DNA of 64,000 bases, from assembly GCF_020099395.1 (NCBI RefSeq), contig NZ_CP083590.1, forward strand, positions 3,038,001 to 3,102,000. Reading direction: 5' to 3'. The translations under genes and the position numbers were made by a program. The notes under the pieces are model-generated. The model did not search any database, was not told the DNA's origin, and saw nothing but the letters and a program-made list of their open reading frames with translations. Shown here piece after piece: positions 23,984 to 33,243 of the stretch. Origin of the DNA: Streptomyces mobaraensis. GTDB lineage: Bacteria; Actinomycetota; Actinomycetes; Streptomycetales; Streptomycetaceae. Positions within the stretch are counted from its first letter, which is position 1. Every line of letters starts with the position of its first letter.

Positions 23984-24819
23984 CGGCCCAGCTCCAGGTC
24001 CAGGTCCAGGTTCTGGTTCAGGTTCTGGTCCAGTTCAAGCTCCAGGTTGCTGCTCATCGGCCGGGCGCCGAAGCCCTCGACCAGCGCGGAGGCCGCGCGG
24101 TTGGCCTCCTGGACTTCCGTCCAGGCCGCCGCGTATCCGGCGTGGTGCAGCGTCCCCAGCGCGTGGGCCAGCAGCGCCCGCGCGATACCGCGGCGCCGCT
24201 CGCCGGCCCGGACCGCGAGCAGCCCGATGCGCGGCCGGATCACCGTCACCACGCGGATCAGGCCCAGGTAGCGGTCCGGGCCGGCCGCCACCGCGTACTT
24301 CGACGGGTCGACGATGGTGTCGCCCGGGGGAAGGGGGATCACCTCCGCGGGCATCGAGTGCCACCCGGCGGCCGCGCCGACCTCGTCGCGTATCGCGCGG
24401 TCCAGCTCCCGGAGCAGGGCCTCGTCCGCCTGGCCGGCGGGGACGATCGTCACGCCCGGAGGCGGCGGGACCGCTCCGAGTCCGGTGGCGCGCGGGTCGG
24501 TCGGCACGGCGTACTCCCACTCGCGGCGCCGGACCGCGAATCCGGCCCGCCGCCAGCCGGCCGTCAGTCCGGCGTCGGCTTCGTCGACCACCGCGTAGAG
24601 CGGCGTGGGCAGTTCGGCCAGCATCGCCTCGGCGAGCCGGTCGAAGACAGCGTCGTGCCAGGCGTCGACGCAGGCGAACAGGCGCCCGTCGGCCCGGCGC
24701 TCCGCGTATCCGCGGCCGACCACCAGGCCGTCGTCCAGCGCGTGCCACTGCCTGTCCGCGACGCGCGTGATCACCACGGCGTTCTCGCTCAGGCCGGAAG
24801 GGAAAGGTGTTGTGTTCAT
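23980..24819 (-). CDS. GNAT-family N-acetyltransferase with simple-sequence tail
   Basis: 279 residues. N-terminal half is a degenerate GNAT-like domain ([24 protein letters not shown]...[16 protein letters not shown]). The C-terminal half is the active-looking domain: [28 protein letters not shown] is the acetyl-CoA pyrophosphate loop (Q/RxxGxG/A) and [20 protein letters not shown] the following helix. The final 20 residues are [20 protein letters not shown], coded by imperfect hexanucleotide repeats. ATG at 24819 with GAGGAG upstream. A possible 17-codon leader ORF precedes it. The downstream IF-1 paralogue overlaps its stop. Substrate unknown; given the partner, a translation-related protein is conceivable but unproven. 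Confidence 0.8.
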   Translation of the reverse strand: MNTTPFPSGLSENAVVITRVADRQWHALDDGLVVGRGYAERRADGRLFACVDAWHDAVFDRLAEAMLAELPTPLYAVVDEADAGLTAGWRRAGFAVRRREWEYAVPTDPRATGLGAVPPPPGVTIVPAGQADEALLRELDRAIRDEVGAAAGWHSMPAEVIPLPPGDTIVDPSKYAVAAGPDRYLGLIRVVTVIRPRIGLLAVRAGERRRGIARALLAHALGTLHHAGYAAAWTEVQEANRAASALVEGFGARPMSSNLELELDQNLNQNLDLDLELGR

Positions 24820-24872
24820 CGGAGTCTCCTCAGGAGTGCCTCGGTCTCAGGCGCTCCTGGCGACGCCGAACG

Positions 24873-24926
24873 TCAGCCGCCGGACCGTGACGGAATGAGG
24901 GAGCACCCACGGGTAACTGCGTTCAC
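24873..24926 (-). CDS. possible 17-residue leader peptide ahead of the GNAT/IF-1 operon
   Basis: GTG start preceded by a perfect GGAGGTG seven bases away; peptide MNAVTRGCSLIPSRSGG, stop TGA. It ends 54 bases before the acetyltransferase ATG. An in-frame ATG five codons upstream overlaps the ribosome binding site. Strong initiation signals without a long ORF suggest a regulatory leader. No convincing hairpin pair was worked out. The rest of 24927-25145 holds the divergent promoters only. Confidence 0.35.
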   Translation of the reverse strand: MNAVTRGCSLIPSRSGG

Positions 24927-25145
24927 GGGTCTCACCTCCATACGACGACTTCGCGGTCCGCCATGAACGTAACCGCGGGGCGCCGCCTCGCTCAACTCAT
25001 TTTTTCGCAACTGCGCTCGGGCGTCGTGGCGAGGTGACGTCGTCGCGCCGTCGCGTCCCGCCGTAAGATCGACGACGGCATCGCGTGCCGGTCACCGGCC
25101 GGGTGAGGCATGGAGGTGCCGGGGATATGCCTTTGGAGGCATTCC

Positions 25146-25535
25146 TTGCCAGTCGAGCTGAACCACACCATCGTCCACGCCCGGGACAACCGGGAATCCG
25201 CCGAGTTCCTCACGGAACTGCTCGGCCTCGAAATCGCCGCGGAGTGGGGCCCGTTCATCGCGGTCGCGCTGAACAACGGCGTCACGCTGGACTACGCCAC
25301 GATCCCCGCGGAACAGATCGCTCCGCAGCACTACGCCTTCCTGCTGTCGGAGGAGGAGTTCGACGCGGCGTACGCACTGATCACGCGGCGCGGCATCGAG
25401 CACTACGCCGACCCTCGGCGACAGCACCCGGGCATGGTCAACCACAACGACGGTGGCCGCGGCGTGTACTTCATGGACCCGTCGGGGCACGCCATGGAGC
25501 TCATCACCGTCCCGTACGGCGGATGGCCGGCGTAG
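25146..25535 (+). CDS. VOC-superfamily (glyoxalase/dioxygenase fold) protein
   Basis: 129 residues: VELNHTIVHARDNRESAEFLTELLGL opens the fold, with FIAVALNNGVTLDYA, YAFLLSEEEFDAAYALITRRGIEHYADP and GGRGVYFMDPSGHAMELIT following. His in LNHTIV and Glu in HAMELIT are in the usual metal-ligand positions. Activity unknown (glyoxalase, dioxygenase or resistance protein are all possible). I choose the TTG at 25146 because GGAGG lies seven bases upstream and homologues start at this point; an ATG at 25110 is in frame. The stop codon lies inside the first unit of a 20-bp tandem repeat. Confidence 0.8.
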   Translation: MPVELNHTIVHARDNRESAEFLTELLGLEIAAEWGPFIAVALNNGVTLDYATIPAEQIAPQHYAFLLSEEEFDAAYALITRRGIEHYADPRRQHPGMVNHNDGGRGVYFMDPSGHAMELITVPYGGWPA

Positions 25536-25598
25536 GCGGCGGATGGCCGGCGTAGGCGGCGGATGGCCGGCGTAGGCGGCGGATGGCCGGCGTAGGCG
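25521..25598. repeat. 20-bp tandem repeat, four copies, over the VOC gene stop codon
   Basis: The unit GGATGGCCGGCGTAGGCGGC repeats at 25521, 25541, 25561 and 25581 (last copy incomplete). The first copy includes the last codons (GGWPA) and the TAG of the VOC gene, so the array grew by duplication of the gene's own 3' end. Because 20 is not a multiple of three, the copies are not a coding expansion. Confidence 0.95.
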
Positions 25599-25697
25599 CA
25601 TGAGCCGGGGGCCGCGTTCCGGCGCGGGACGCGGCCCGCGGCCGGCACGACCGCCCCGCGCCGCCCGGCAGGGACACCGACCGGCCCCCAGCCCGGT

Positions 25698-26153
25698 TCA
25701 CCGAGTGGCGGGCAGCTTGTGGACGACGGTGTCGTCAGGGTCCAGCCGTCGGCCGTCCGCGGACAGGACCTCCAGCGGGCGCAGGGGCCGCTCCCGGCGG
25801 CGGTCGAGGAGCTCCGAGTGGGGTTCGTCAGGGGCGAAGAAGTGCTGCTCGCCCCACTGCCGCAGCGCCACGATGACGGGGAAGAGCGCCCTGCCCTTCG
25901 GGGTCAGGACGTACTCGCGGTAGGCGCTGCCGTCCGAGGCGGGGACGGACTCCAGGATGCCGCCGGCGACGAGGGTGCGCAGCCGGGCGGTGAGGATGTT
26001 CTTCGCGACGCCGAGGCTGCGCTGGAACTCGCCGAAGCGCCGGCTCCCGTCGAAGGCGTCGCGGACGATCAGCAGGGACCACCAGTCGCCGATCGCGTCC
26101 ACCGAGCGGGCGACGGGGCATTCGCTGTCGTCGAAGCGGGTCCTGGTCACCAT
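25698..26153 (-). CDS. HxlR-family transcriptional regulator
   Basis: 151 residues. The HxlR signature is clear: DDSECPVARSVDAIGDWWSLLIVRDAFDGSRRFGEFQRSLGVAKNILTARLRTLVAGGIL (about residues 7-68) including the conserved cysteine (SECPV), and YVLTPKGRALFPVIVALRQWGEQHF as the dimerisation helix. HxlR proteins are dimeric winged-helix regulators sensing electrophiles, redox state or metals through that cysteine in several members. ATG at 26153 with GAGGG upstream; a GTG four codons earlier is possible. It is divergent from an MFS exporter gene, and two GTTGCAAC boxes lie between them. Confidence 0.9.
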   Translation of the reverse strand: MVTRTRFDDSECPVARSVDAIGDWWSLLIVRDAFDGSRRFGEFQRSLGVAKNILTARLRTLVAGGILESVPASDGSAYREYVLTPKGRALFPVIVALRQWGEQHFFAPDEPHSELLDRRRERPLRPLEVLSADGRRLDPDDTVVHKLPATR

Positions 26154-26174
26154 GGCGTCCCTCACTCTCGGGCT

Positions 26175-26231
26175 GGTTGCAACATGCTACCAAGCGGGTT
26201 TACGGTCGGGTGCTGGTGGCAAGTTGCAACC
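26175..26231. promoter_or_regulatory. paired GTTGCAAC palindromes between HxlR and MFS genes
   Basis: GGTTGCAAC at 26175-26183 and GTTGCAACC at 26223-26231 form an exact inverted pair, and each contains the palindrome GTTGCAAC; centres are 47 bases apart. Position in the divergent promoter makes them likely binding sites for the HxlR regulator. Confidence 0.55.
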
Positions 26232-26251
26232 AGGGAAAGGTGGGGGTGCCG

Positions 26252-27544
26252 ATGTCCGGCGACAGCGGGAGCGTGACACGACAGGCCGCGAAGCGGCGGG
26301 CCGCGCCACGACGGGCCGGCGAACAGGGCGAACAGGGGCCCGCGTTCACCCTCTCCCGCGGCCTCGTCCTCCTCTTCGCCGTGGCCTGCGGGGCGGCCGT
26401 GGCCAACGTCTACTTCTCCCAGCCGCTCCTGGTGACCATGGGCCACGACCTCGCCATGAGCCCGGCGGTCGTCGGCAGCGTCGTGACGCTCACGCACGTG
26501 GGGTACGGGCTGGGGCTGTTCTTCCTCGTGCCGCTGGGTGACGTCGCCGACCGCAGGCGGCTCGTCGTCGTCCAACTGCTGCTCCTCGTCGGGGCGCTGG
26601 CCCTGGTGGCCGCCGCCCGCTCGGCGGCGCTGCTGCTCGTGGGGATGGCGGCGACGGGGCTGCTCGCCGTCGTCACGCAGACGCTGGTGGCCTTCGCGGC
26701 CTCCCTCGCCCCACCCGCCGGGCGCGGGCGGGTCGTCGGCCTCGTCACCAGCGGCGTCGTCACCGGGATCCTGCTCGCGCGGACCGCGTCCGGCCTGCTC
26801 GCCGACCTCGCGGGCTGGCGGTCCGTCTATGTCGCCTCGGCGTCGCTGACCGCGCTGCTCGCCCTCGTCCTGCACCACGTGCTGCCGCGCCGCGTCGCCA
26901 CCCCGCCGACCACCCTGCGCTACGGGCAGCTCCTGCGCTCCACCCTCACCCTCTTCGCCCGGGAACGTCTCCTGCGGCTGCGGGCCGCGTTCTGCCTGCT
27001 GGTCTTCGCCTCCTTCAGCACCCTGTGGAGCAGCATCGCCCTGCCGCTCAGCGAGGCCCCGTACCGCCTCTCCCACAGCGCGATCGGGGCACTGGGCCTG
27101 ATCGGGGTCGCCGGCGCCCTCGCCGCGACCGTCGCCGGCCGCCTGAACGACCGCGGCCACTCCCGGCGCACCACCGGCATCGCCCTGGCCCTGCTCACCG
27201 CCTCCTGGCTGCCCCTGGCCTTCACCCGCAGCTCGCTCTGGGCCCTCTTCCTCGGCGTGATCGTCCTCGACCTCGCCGTCCAGGCGGTCCACGTCACCAA
27301 CCAGACCCTGATCTACACCCTCCACCCGGACGCCGGCAGCCGCCTGATCGGCGGATACATGGTCTTCTACTCGATCGGCAGCGCCGTCGGCGCCCTCGCC
27401 GCGACCTCCCTCTACGCGGCGGCCGGGTGGGGGGCGGTGTGCGCCCTGGGGGCCGGGTTCGCCGGACTCGGATTCGTGCTGTGGTTGATCACCCGGCGGG
27501 CCGGGACGGCCCCGGGGGATCACCGTGCGGTTCCGCTCCGCTAG
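26252..27544 (+). CDS. MFS transporter (drug efflux type)
   Basis: 430 residues, about 12 hydrophobic helices after a 30-residue charged N-terminus. The loop 2-3 motif is present as PLGDVADRRRLVVVQ (GxxxDRxxRR type). VTSGVVTGILLARTASGLLADLAGWRSVY resembles the motif C antiporter helix region, and the second half has GRLNDRGHSRRTTG. Such proteins use the proton gradient to export small molecules. ATG at 26252 follows AAAGGTGGGGG. The divergent HxlR gene probably controls it. Its stop codon overlaps the end of a doubtful small ORF on the other strand. Confidence 0.88.
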   Translation: MSGDSGSVTRQAAKRRAAPRRAGEQGEQGPAFTLSRGLVLLFAVACGAAVANVYFSQPLLVTMGHDLAMSPAVVGSVVTLTHVGYGLGLFFLVPLGDVADRRRLVVVQLLLLVGALALVAAARSAALLLVGMAATGLLAVVTQTLVAFAASLAPPAGRGRVVGLVTSGVVTGILLARTASGLLADLAGWRSVYVASASLTALLALVLHHVLPRRVATPPTTLRYGQLLRSTLTLFARERLLRLRAAFCLLVFASFSTLWSSIALPLSEAPYRLSHSAIGALGLIGVAGALAATVAGRLNDRGHSRRTTGIALALLTASWLPLAFTRSSLWALFLGVIVLDLAVQAVHVTNQTLIYTLHPDAGSRLIGGYMVFYSIGSAVGALAATSLYAAAGWGAVCALGAGFAGLGFVLWLITRRAGTAPGDHRAVPLR

Positions 27545-27699
27545 TCGTCGGGATCGTACGTGTCGACGAAGTTCCGGACGGAAGCCTCCATTTCATCGTG
27601 GCTCATCGGAGATCCGTCCGACGTCGCGCTGGAGAAGCCCTGGCCACTCGGCCCGGCGGCGCGCACACCGGGTGAACGGCCCGGCACCCGGATCGTCAC
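27541..27699 (-). CDS. doubtful 52-codon ORF
   Basis: GTG start, ending ...MSHDEMEASVRNFVDTYDPDD. The last 21 residues look protein-like and acidic, while the first 30 are Arg/Gly/Ser-rich. No ribosome binding site. It overlaps the MFS stop codon on the other strand. Could be a small regulatory protein or chance. The remainder of 27700-27848 holds a hairpin only. Confidence 0.2.
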   Translation of the reverse strand: MTIRVPGRSPGVRAAGPSGQGFSSATSDGSPMSHDEMEASVRNFVDTYDPDD

Positions 27700-27774
27700 G
27701 CATACGGTCCGATAAAACGATCCGCCCTCCGGTGGCCGCTTCCGGTACGCCGTCGGCCGACGGTGCGTTCGGGT

Positions 27775-27812
27775 CGGGCGGGTGCCGGAAGCCCCCGTCC
27801 GGCACCCGCCCG
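27775..27812. terminator. terminator of the methyltransferase gene
   Basis: CGGGCGGGTGCCGGA (27775-27789) pairs perfectly over 15 bp with TCCGGCACCCGCCCG (27798-27812); eight-base loop. It lies 37 bases beyond the leftward methyltransferase stop. Confidence 0.75.
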
Positions 27813-27848
27813 GCAGGGGCCCGTTGGGCGGCCGCTTACGCCTTTCGC

Positions 27849-28496
27849 TTACGCCTTCCGAGCCAAGAGCTGGACCTCGCGGAACTGCCGGCGGTCCGTG
27901 GGCTCCGGTTCGATCAGCAGGCGGGACGTCTCCGTCAGCCCATGCTCGCGGAGGAGGGTGGCGAAGCGGTCGGGAGACCAGCGGTAGGCCGTCGCCACCG
28001 TGTGCTCGTAAGGCTGCGGCTCGTCGTCCGGGGCGTCCGTCGCGGGGAAGGAGATCAGGAGGTGTCCGCCGGGAGCCAGGACGCGGCCGAACTCGGCCAG
28101 GATGGTGGGCAGGTCCCACGGTGGGGTGTGGATGACGGACCAGCGCGAGAGCACGCCGCCGAGCGTGCCGTCCTCGATGTCCAGGGCGGACATCGAACCC
28201 GTCTCGAACCGCAGGGCGGGGCTCGCTTCGCGGGCGAGCTCGATCATGGCGGGCGAGGCGTCGATGCCGAAGGCGTTCAGGCCCAACTCGTGGAGGTGGG
28301 CCGTGATGTGGCCCGGCCCACAGCCGAGATCGGCGACCGGGCCGTCGCCGTTCGTCCGTACCAGCTCGGCGAAGGCGCTCAGGAGGGCGCGTTCCAGGGG
28401 GCGTTCGCGCAGGTGGTCGCGGAAGAGGTCCGCGTAGGTGGCGGCGACGGCGTCGTATGCCTCGCGGGTGGTGGGCAGGGCGTCGGATTCGGTCAT
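27849..28496 (-). CDS. class I SAM-dependent methyltransferase
   Basis: 215 residues. YDAVAATYADLF near the start, motif I VADLGCGPGHITAHLHELG at about 56-74, acidic end of strand 2 in AFGIDASPAMIELAR, motif III-like GTLGGVLSRWSVIHTPPWDL and GGHLLISFP. This is the general small-molecule methyltransferase fold (Methyltransf_11/25 type); the substrate cannot be inferred. ATG at 28496. It is divergent from serC with 219 bases between them, and its transcript probably ends at the 27775-27812 hairpin. Confidence 0.85.
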   Translation of the reverse strand: MTESDALPTTREAYDAVAATYADLFRDHLRERPLERALLSAFAELVRTNGDGPVADLGCGPGHITAHLHELGLNAFGIDASPAMIELAREASPALRFETGSMSALDIEDGTLGGVLSRWSVIHTPPWDLPTILAEFGRVLAPGGHLLISFPATDAPDDEPQPYEHTVATAYRWSPDRFATLLREHGLTETSRLLIEPEPTDRRQFREVQLLARKA

Positions 28497-28706
28497 CCGG
28501 AGACCGTAGCGGGGCGCGTTCTCCGGTGGGGAGGGGGCCTGGGCCATGGGCCCCGGCGCCCTCACGCCCGTCCGCGACGGGCGCCGGCCGCTCTCCGGAG
28601 GGGCCGATCGCCTCGGCGACCGCGGAGTCCAGCGCCGCCCCCGCCTGCCCGAACGCACGTCTCACCCGATGGACATTCCTCCACCCGCGACCGTCCGACG
28701 GATTAG

Positions 28707-29846
<1,140 letters not shown>

Positions 29847-29933
29847 CGCCGTGACCTGGGGAGGACGTTCGGGGAGGTCCGGGTAGGCCGGCGAGCCGGG
29901 GCGATTGTCAGTGGTGCGTGGGAAGGTGGCTCC

Positions 29934-30452
29934 ATGACGACGACACCCGACGGCCGACCCGTTCCGCCCCCGCTCGCCGGCGAGCGCGAGGCGCTGGAGA
30001 GCTGGCTCGGCTTCCAGCGCGCGACGCTCGAGACGAAGTGCCGGGGTCTCGACGACGAGCAGGTGCGCCGCACCTCCGTCTCGCCTTCCACGATGTCCCT
30101 GCTGGGCCTGGTCCGGCATATGGAGATAGTGGAACGCAACTGGTTCCAGCGGGTGTTCGCCGGGCGCACGGTGCCGGAGATCCCGGCGCACGCCGGCTTC
30201 GGGCTCGACCCCGCGCAGGGGCTGGACGAGGCCCTGGCCGCCTGGCGGGCCGAGATCGCGGTCGGGCGGGAGCTGATCGCGGACGCCTCGCTGGACGACG
30301 TGGGGCGGCTGTCGCCGGAAGAGGCCGCGGGGCTCGGCTCGGAGGTGGTGTCCCTGCGCTGGATCCTCATCCACCTGATAGAGGAGTACGCGCGCCACAA
30401 CGGGCACGCGGATCTCCTCCGGGAGGCGGTGGACGGGGTCACGGGCGTGTAG
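29934..30452 (+). CDS. DinB/DUF664 family protein
   Basis: 172 residues with a four-helix DinB-like bundle. Three histidines are in the expected metal-binding places: [13 protein letters not shown] (about residue 61), and [22 protein letters not shown] near 145-166. Actinobacterial DUF664 proteins are often thiol (mycothiol) transferases or of unknown function; the specific reaction is not evident. The ATG has a weak ribosome binding site (GAAGGTGG). It stands alone between serC and the amino-acid permease, converging on the terminator at 30542. Confidence 0.85.
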   Translation: MTTTPDGRPVPPPLAGEREALESWLGFQRATLETKCRGLDDEQVRRTSVSPSTMSLLGLVRHMEIVERNWFQRVFAGRTVPEIPAHAGFGLDPAQGLDEALAAWRAEIAVGRELIADASLDDVGRLSPEEAAGLGSEVVSLRWILIHLIEEYARHNGHADLLREAVDGVTGV

Positions 30453-30541
30453 GCGCCGGGCAGTTGTGCAGTGGCGGGGCCCGCCGGGAGCCCGGCCCGT
30501 TCCGGGCCGGGGCGCTGAGGGCCGGGGGCCGACAACGCCGT

Positions 30542-30567
30542 GCGCCCCGGCACGGATGCCGGGGCGC
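30542..30567. terminator. bidirectional terminator
   Basis: GCGCCCCGGCA-CGGA-TGCCGGGGCGC, a perfect 11-bp stem with tetraloop between convergent genes. Confidence 0.85.
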
Positions 30568-30595
30568 CCTCCGGTCCCTCCCCCGTCAGGCCACG

Positions 30596-32089
30596 TCAGG
30601 CCCGGGCCGTCGTCCCTCGTCGCCGCAGGGCCGCCCAGCCCAGGAGCAGCAGGACGACCCAGACGCCCATCACGTACAGGGCGATCCGGGTGTCCGCGCT
30701 CCAGGCGATGAGGACGGTCACGAACGCGAAGAAGGCCAGCGCCAGGATGTTGGTGTAGGGCGCGCCGGGGAGGCGGTACGGGGAGGGTTCCGCCGCTCCC
30801 CTCGCCACCGCCCGGCGGTAGCGGAGGTGGGTGACGAGGATGACGCTCCAGACGAGGATGGCGCCGCCCGTCGAGACCGAGGTGATGTAGGCGAACGCGT
30901 GCTCCGGGTCGAGGGCGTTGATGAGGACGCCGAGTCCCATGACGACCGCCGACACCCAGAGCGCGGGGGCGGGGACCCCGCGGCCGGTGAGCCGGGAGAG
31001 GGCCTTGGGGGCGTGGCCGTTGACGGAGGCGGTGCGCAGCATGCGGGCCGTCGAGTAGAGGCCGCCCGCGTTGCAGGAGGACAGCGCGGAGGTGAGCACG
31101 ATGAAGTTGACGATGCCCGCCGCGGCCGGGATGCCGATCTTGGCGAAGGCGGCGACGAAGGGGCTGACGCCGGGGCTGAACTCGGCCCAGCTGACGACGG
31201 AGAGGATGACGATGAGGGTGCCGATGTAGAAGAGGCCGAAGCGCACCGGGAGGCTGTTGATGGCCCGGGGGATGTTCTTCTGCGGGTCCTCCGCCTCGCC
31301 GGCGGTGACGCCGACGAGTTCGACGCCGAGGTAGGCGAAGAGGACGATCTGGAGCGTCATCAGGGAGTCGTGCACGCCGTGCGGCGCGATCCCGCCGTCC
31401 TTCCACAGGTGGGTCACGGAAGCGGTGTCACCGACGTCGCCGAAACCGACCACCAGGACGGCGACGCCGACGAGGATCATCGCGACGATGGCCACGACCT
31501 TGACGAGCGCGAACCAGAACTCCAGCTCGCCGAACGCCTTCACCGAGATCATGTTCACGGCCAGCAGCACCACCAGCGACACCAGGGCCGTCTGCCACTG
31601 GGCCACGCCTGGGAACCAGTATTTGACGTACTGCCCGGCCGCCGTGATCTCGGCCATGCCGGTGGTGACCCACATGATCCAGTAGGTCCAGGCGGTCGCG
31701 TACCCCCAGAACGGGCCGAGGAACTCCCGGGCGTACTCGGCGAAGCTACCGGACACCGGGCGGTGGGTGAGGAGTTCGCCGAGCGCGCGCATCACCAGGA
31801 ACAGGACGGCGCCGGCCACCGCGTACCAGATGATCAGGCTCGGCCCGGCCTGGGATATGGCCGTTCCGGCGCCCAGGAACAGGCCCGTGCCGATGGTGCC
31901 GCCGATGGCGATCATCTGGATCTGCCGGGTGCCGAGTCCGCGCTTGTAGCCCTCGGCGGTCTCGGCCCCGCGGGCCCCCGCGTCATGCCCGGCCGGCCCG
32001 GCCTGCTCCGCGATCCCCGCGCCGCCCTTGCCGGGAACGGCGTCCACGGGCTCGGCGGGCGTCGTCCCGCCCGTTGTCGGTGGCTGCAT
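30596..32089 (-). CDS. APC-family amino-acid permease
   Basis: 497 residues with 12 predicted membrane helices. The cytoplasmic start YKRGLGTRQIQMIAIGGTIGTGLFLGAG is the family signature of the AAT branch (GABA, D-Ala/D-Ser/Gly, Asn, aromatic amino-acid permeases). It is followed by GSFAEYAREFLGPFWGYATAWTYW and AGEAEDPQKNIPRAINSLPVRFGLFYIGTLIVI, both conserved. Substrate cannot be chosen between these from sequence alone. A longer than usual, probably disordered 45-residue N-terminus precedes the core. Monocistronic; the next gene in the same direction is 158 bases upstream. Confidence 0.88.
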   Translation of the reverse strand: MQPPTTGGTTPAEPVDAVPGKGGAGIAEQAGPAGHDAGARGAETAEGYKRGLGTRQIQMIAIGGTIGTGLFLGAGTAISQAGPSLIIWYAVAGAVLFLVMRALGELLTHRPVSGSFAEYAREFLGPFWGYATAWTYWIMWVTTGMAEITAAGQYVKYWFPGVAQWQTALVSLVVLLAVNMISVKAFGELEFWFALVKVVAIVAMILVGVAVLVVGFGDVGDTASVTHLWKDGGIAPHGVHDSLMTLQIVLFAYLGVELVGVTAGEAEDPQKNIPRAINSLPVRFGLFYIGTLIVILSVVSWAEFSPGVSPFVAAFAKIGIPAAAGIVNFIVLTSALSSCNAGGLYSTARMLRTASVNGHAPKALSRLTGRGVPAPALWVSAVVMGLGVLINALDPEHAFAYITSVSTGGAILVWSVILVTHLRYRRAVARGAAEPSPYRLPGAPYTNILALAFFAFVTVLIAWSADTRIALYVMGVWVVLLLLGWAALRRRGTTARA

Positions 32090-32246
32090 GCAACAGAACC
32101 CTTCTCGATCCGTGCCGACGAGCCGTGCCGCCTCTTCGGCACGGAGCTCGGTTCCGCGACCCTAGGTACGCTTTTCGGCCATCGACAAGTGTTTTCGAGA
32201 TCTTCATACAGCACAGGGGCGCAGGTCACACCCCGTACGCCGGGGC

Positions 32247-32567
32247 TCAGGCGCCGGCCGCCAGCTTGAGCGTGACGGCCCCGGCGATGATCGCGGCGAA
32301 GGAGAGCAGCTTCGGCAGCGTGATCTTCTCCTTGTAGAGGACGGCGCCGAGGACGACGGTGCCGATGGAGCCGATGCCCGTCCAGATCGTGTAGCCGACG
32401 CCCACGTCGAGGGTCCTGAGCGCCTGGCTGAGGGTGAAGATGCCGCCGGCGGCGGCGAGGACGGTGAAGACGGACGGCCAGAGCCGGGTGAAGCCCTTGG
32501 TGGCGTTGGTGCCCAGCGCGAAGGCGATCTCGAAGACGATGGCGACGGCGAGGTAGACCCAGGCCAT
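32247..32567 (-). CDS. SMR-family multidrug efflux subunit (short)
   Basis: 106 residues, four transmembrane helices: MAWVYLAVAIVFEIAFALGTNATKGF with the essential membrane glutamate in helix 1, then GIFTLSQALRTLDVGVGYTIWTGIGSIGTVVLG, the SMR signature. SMR proteins act as antiparallel dimers exchanging protons for cationic drugs or guanidinium. It follows a closely related second SMR gene by 69 bases, so a heterodimer (EbrAB/YkkCD-like) is likely. Ribosome binding site AAAGGAGCG precedes the ATG; a run of nine G lies in the spacer. Confidence 0.9.
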   Translation of the reverse strand: MAWVYLAVAIVFEIAFALGTNATKGFTRLWPSVFTVLAAAGGIFTLSQALRTLDVGVGYTIWTGIGSIGTVVLGAVLYKEKITLPKLLSFAAIIAGAVTLKLAAGA

Positions 32568-32636
32568 GACGGCGCTCCTTTGCGGGGGGGGGTGGCGACA
32601 GGGTTACGAGAGGGGTGGTGGTGAGGGGCGGACGGT

Positions 32637-33065
32637 TCAGGCGGAGGCCGGGGAGGCCGGGGCGCGGCGCCGGCCGGTGGACGCGCCCTCGCCGTCCGCG
32701 CCCGCTTCGTCGCCCGCGCCCGCTTCCCCGGACCCGCCGGACCCGCCGAACCCGTCGGCGAGCTTGAGGCCGAGCACCCCGCCGATGATCAGGGCGAAGG
32801 CGAGCACCTTCCAGGCGTTGACCGGCTCGTCGAAGATCACCGAGCCGAGGACGACCGTGCCGACGGACCCGATGCCCGTCCAGACGGTGTAGCCCACGCC
32901 GACGTCGAGCGTCCGCAGCGCCAGGCTCAGGAAGAAGATGCCGCCCGCGGCGGCCCCGGCGGTCAGCAGCGAGGGCCCCAACCGGGTGAAGCCTTCGGTG
33001 GCGTTGGTGGCGAGGGCGAAGACGACCTCGAAGACGGACGCGATGAGCAGGTAGATCCAGGCCAT
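32637..33065 (-). CDS. SMR-family multidrug efflux subunit with C-terminal tail
   Basis: 142 residues. The first 105 mirror the partner (helix 1 with Glu in ASVFEVVFALATNATEGF, then FFLSLALRTLDVGVGYTVWTGIGSVGTVVLG). A tail of about 37 residues, Gly/Ser/Glu/Ala-rich then Arg/Pro-rich, extends beyond helix 4 and is unusual for the family. ATG at 33065 with GGAGGAG upstream; first gene of the pair. Divergent from a MarR gene with repeated TGCATG-type boxes between, which suggests MarR control. Confidence 0.88.
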   Translation of the reverse strand: MAWIYLLIASVFEVVFALATNATEGFTRLGPSLLTAGAAAGGIFFLSLALRTLDVGVGYTVWTGIGSVGTVVLGSVIFDEPVNAWKVLAFALIIGGVLGLKLADGFGGSGGSGEAGAGDEAGADGEGASTGRRRAPASPASA

Positions 33066-33109
33066 GGTTCCGGCTCCTCCGGGCGTTGGCGGATGGTCGA
33101 CACATGTAG

Positions 33110-33160
33110 TTGCATGTACGTGCATGCTTTTGGGGACAGGAAGAAGCATGCATGTGCAAG
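33110..33160. promoter_or_regulatory. TGCATG-type operators between SMR pair and MarR gene
   Basis: TTGCATGTACGTGCATGC (33110-33127) and AGCATGCATGTGCAAG (33145-33160) are inverted relative to each other and each is near-palindromic. They occupy the centre of the divergent promoter region, where a MarR dimer would be expected to bind. Confidence 0.5.
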
Positions 33161-33243
33161 TAATCTTGTGTCAACGCCGTACAGCCACCCACACCGCCGC
33201 CGCCACCGTCATCACCGCCACCACGACCGCTCCGGAGCCGCAG

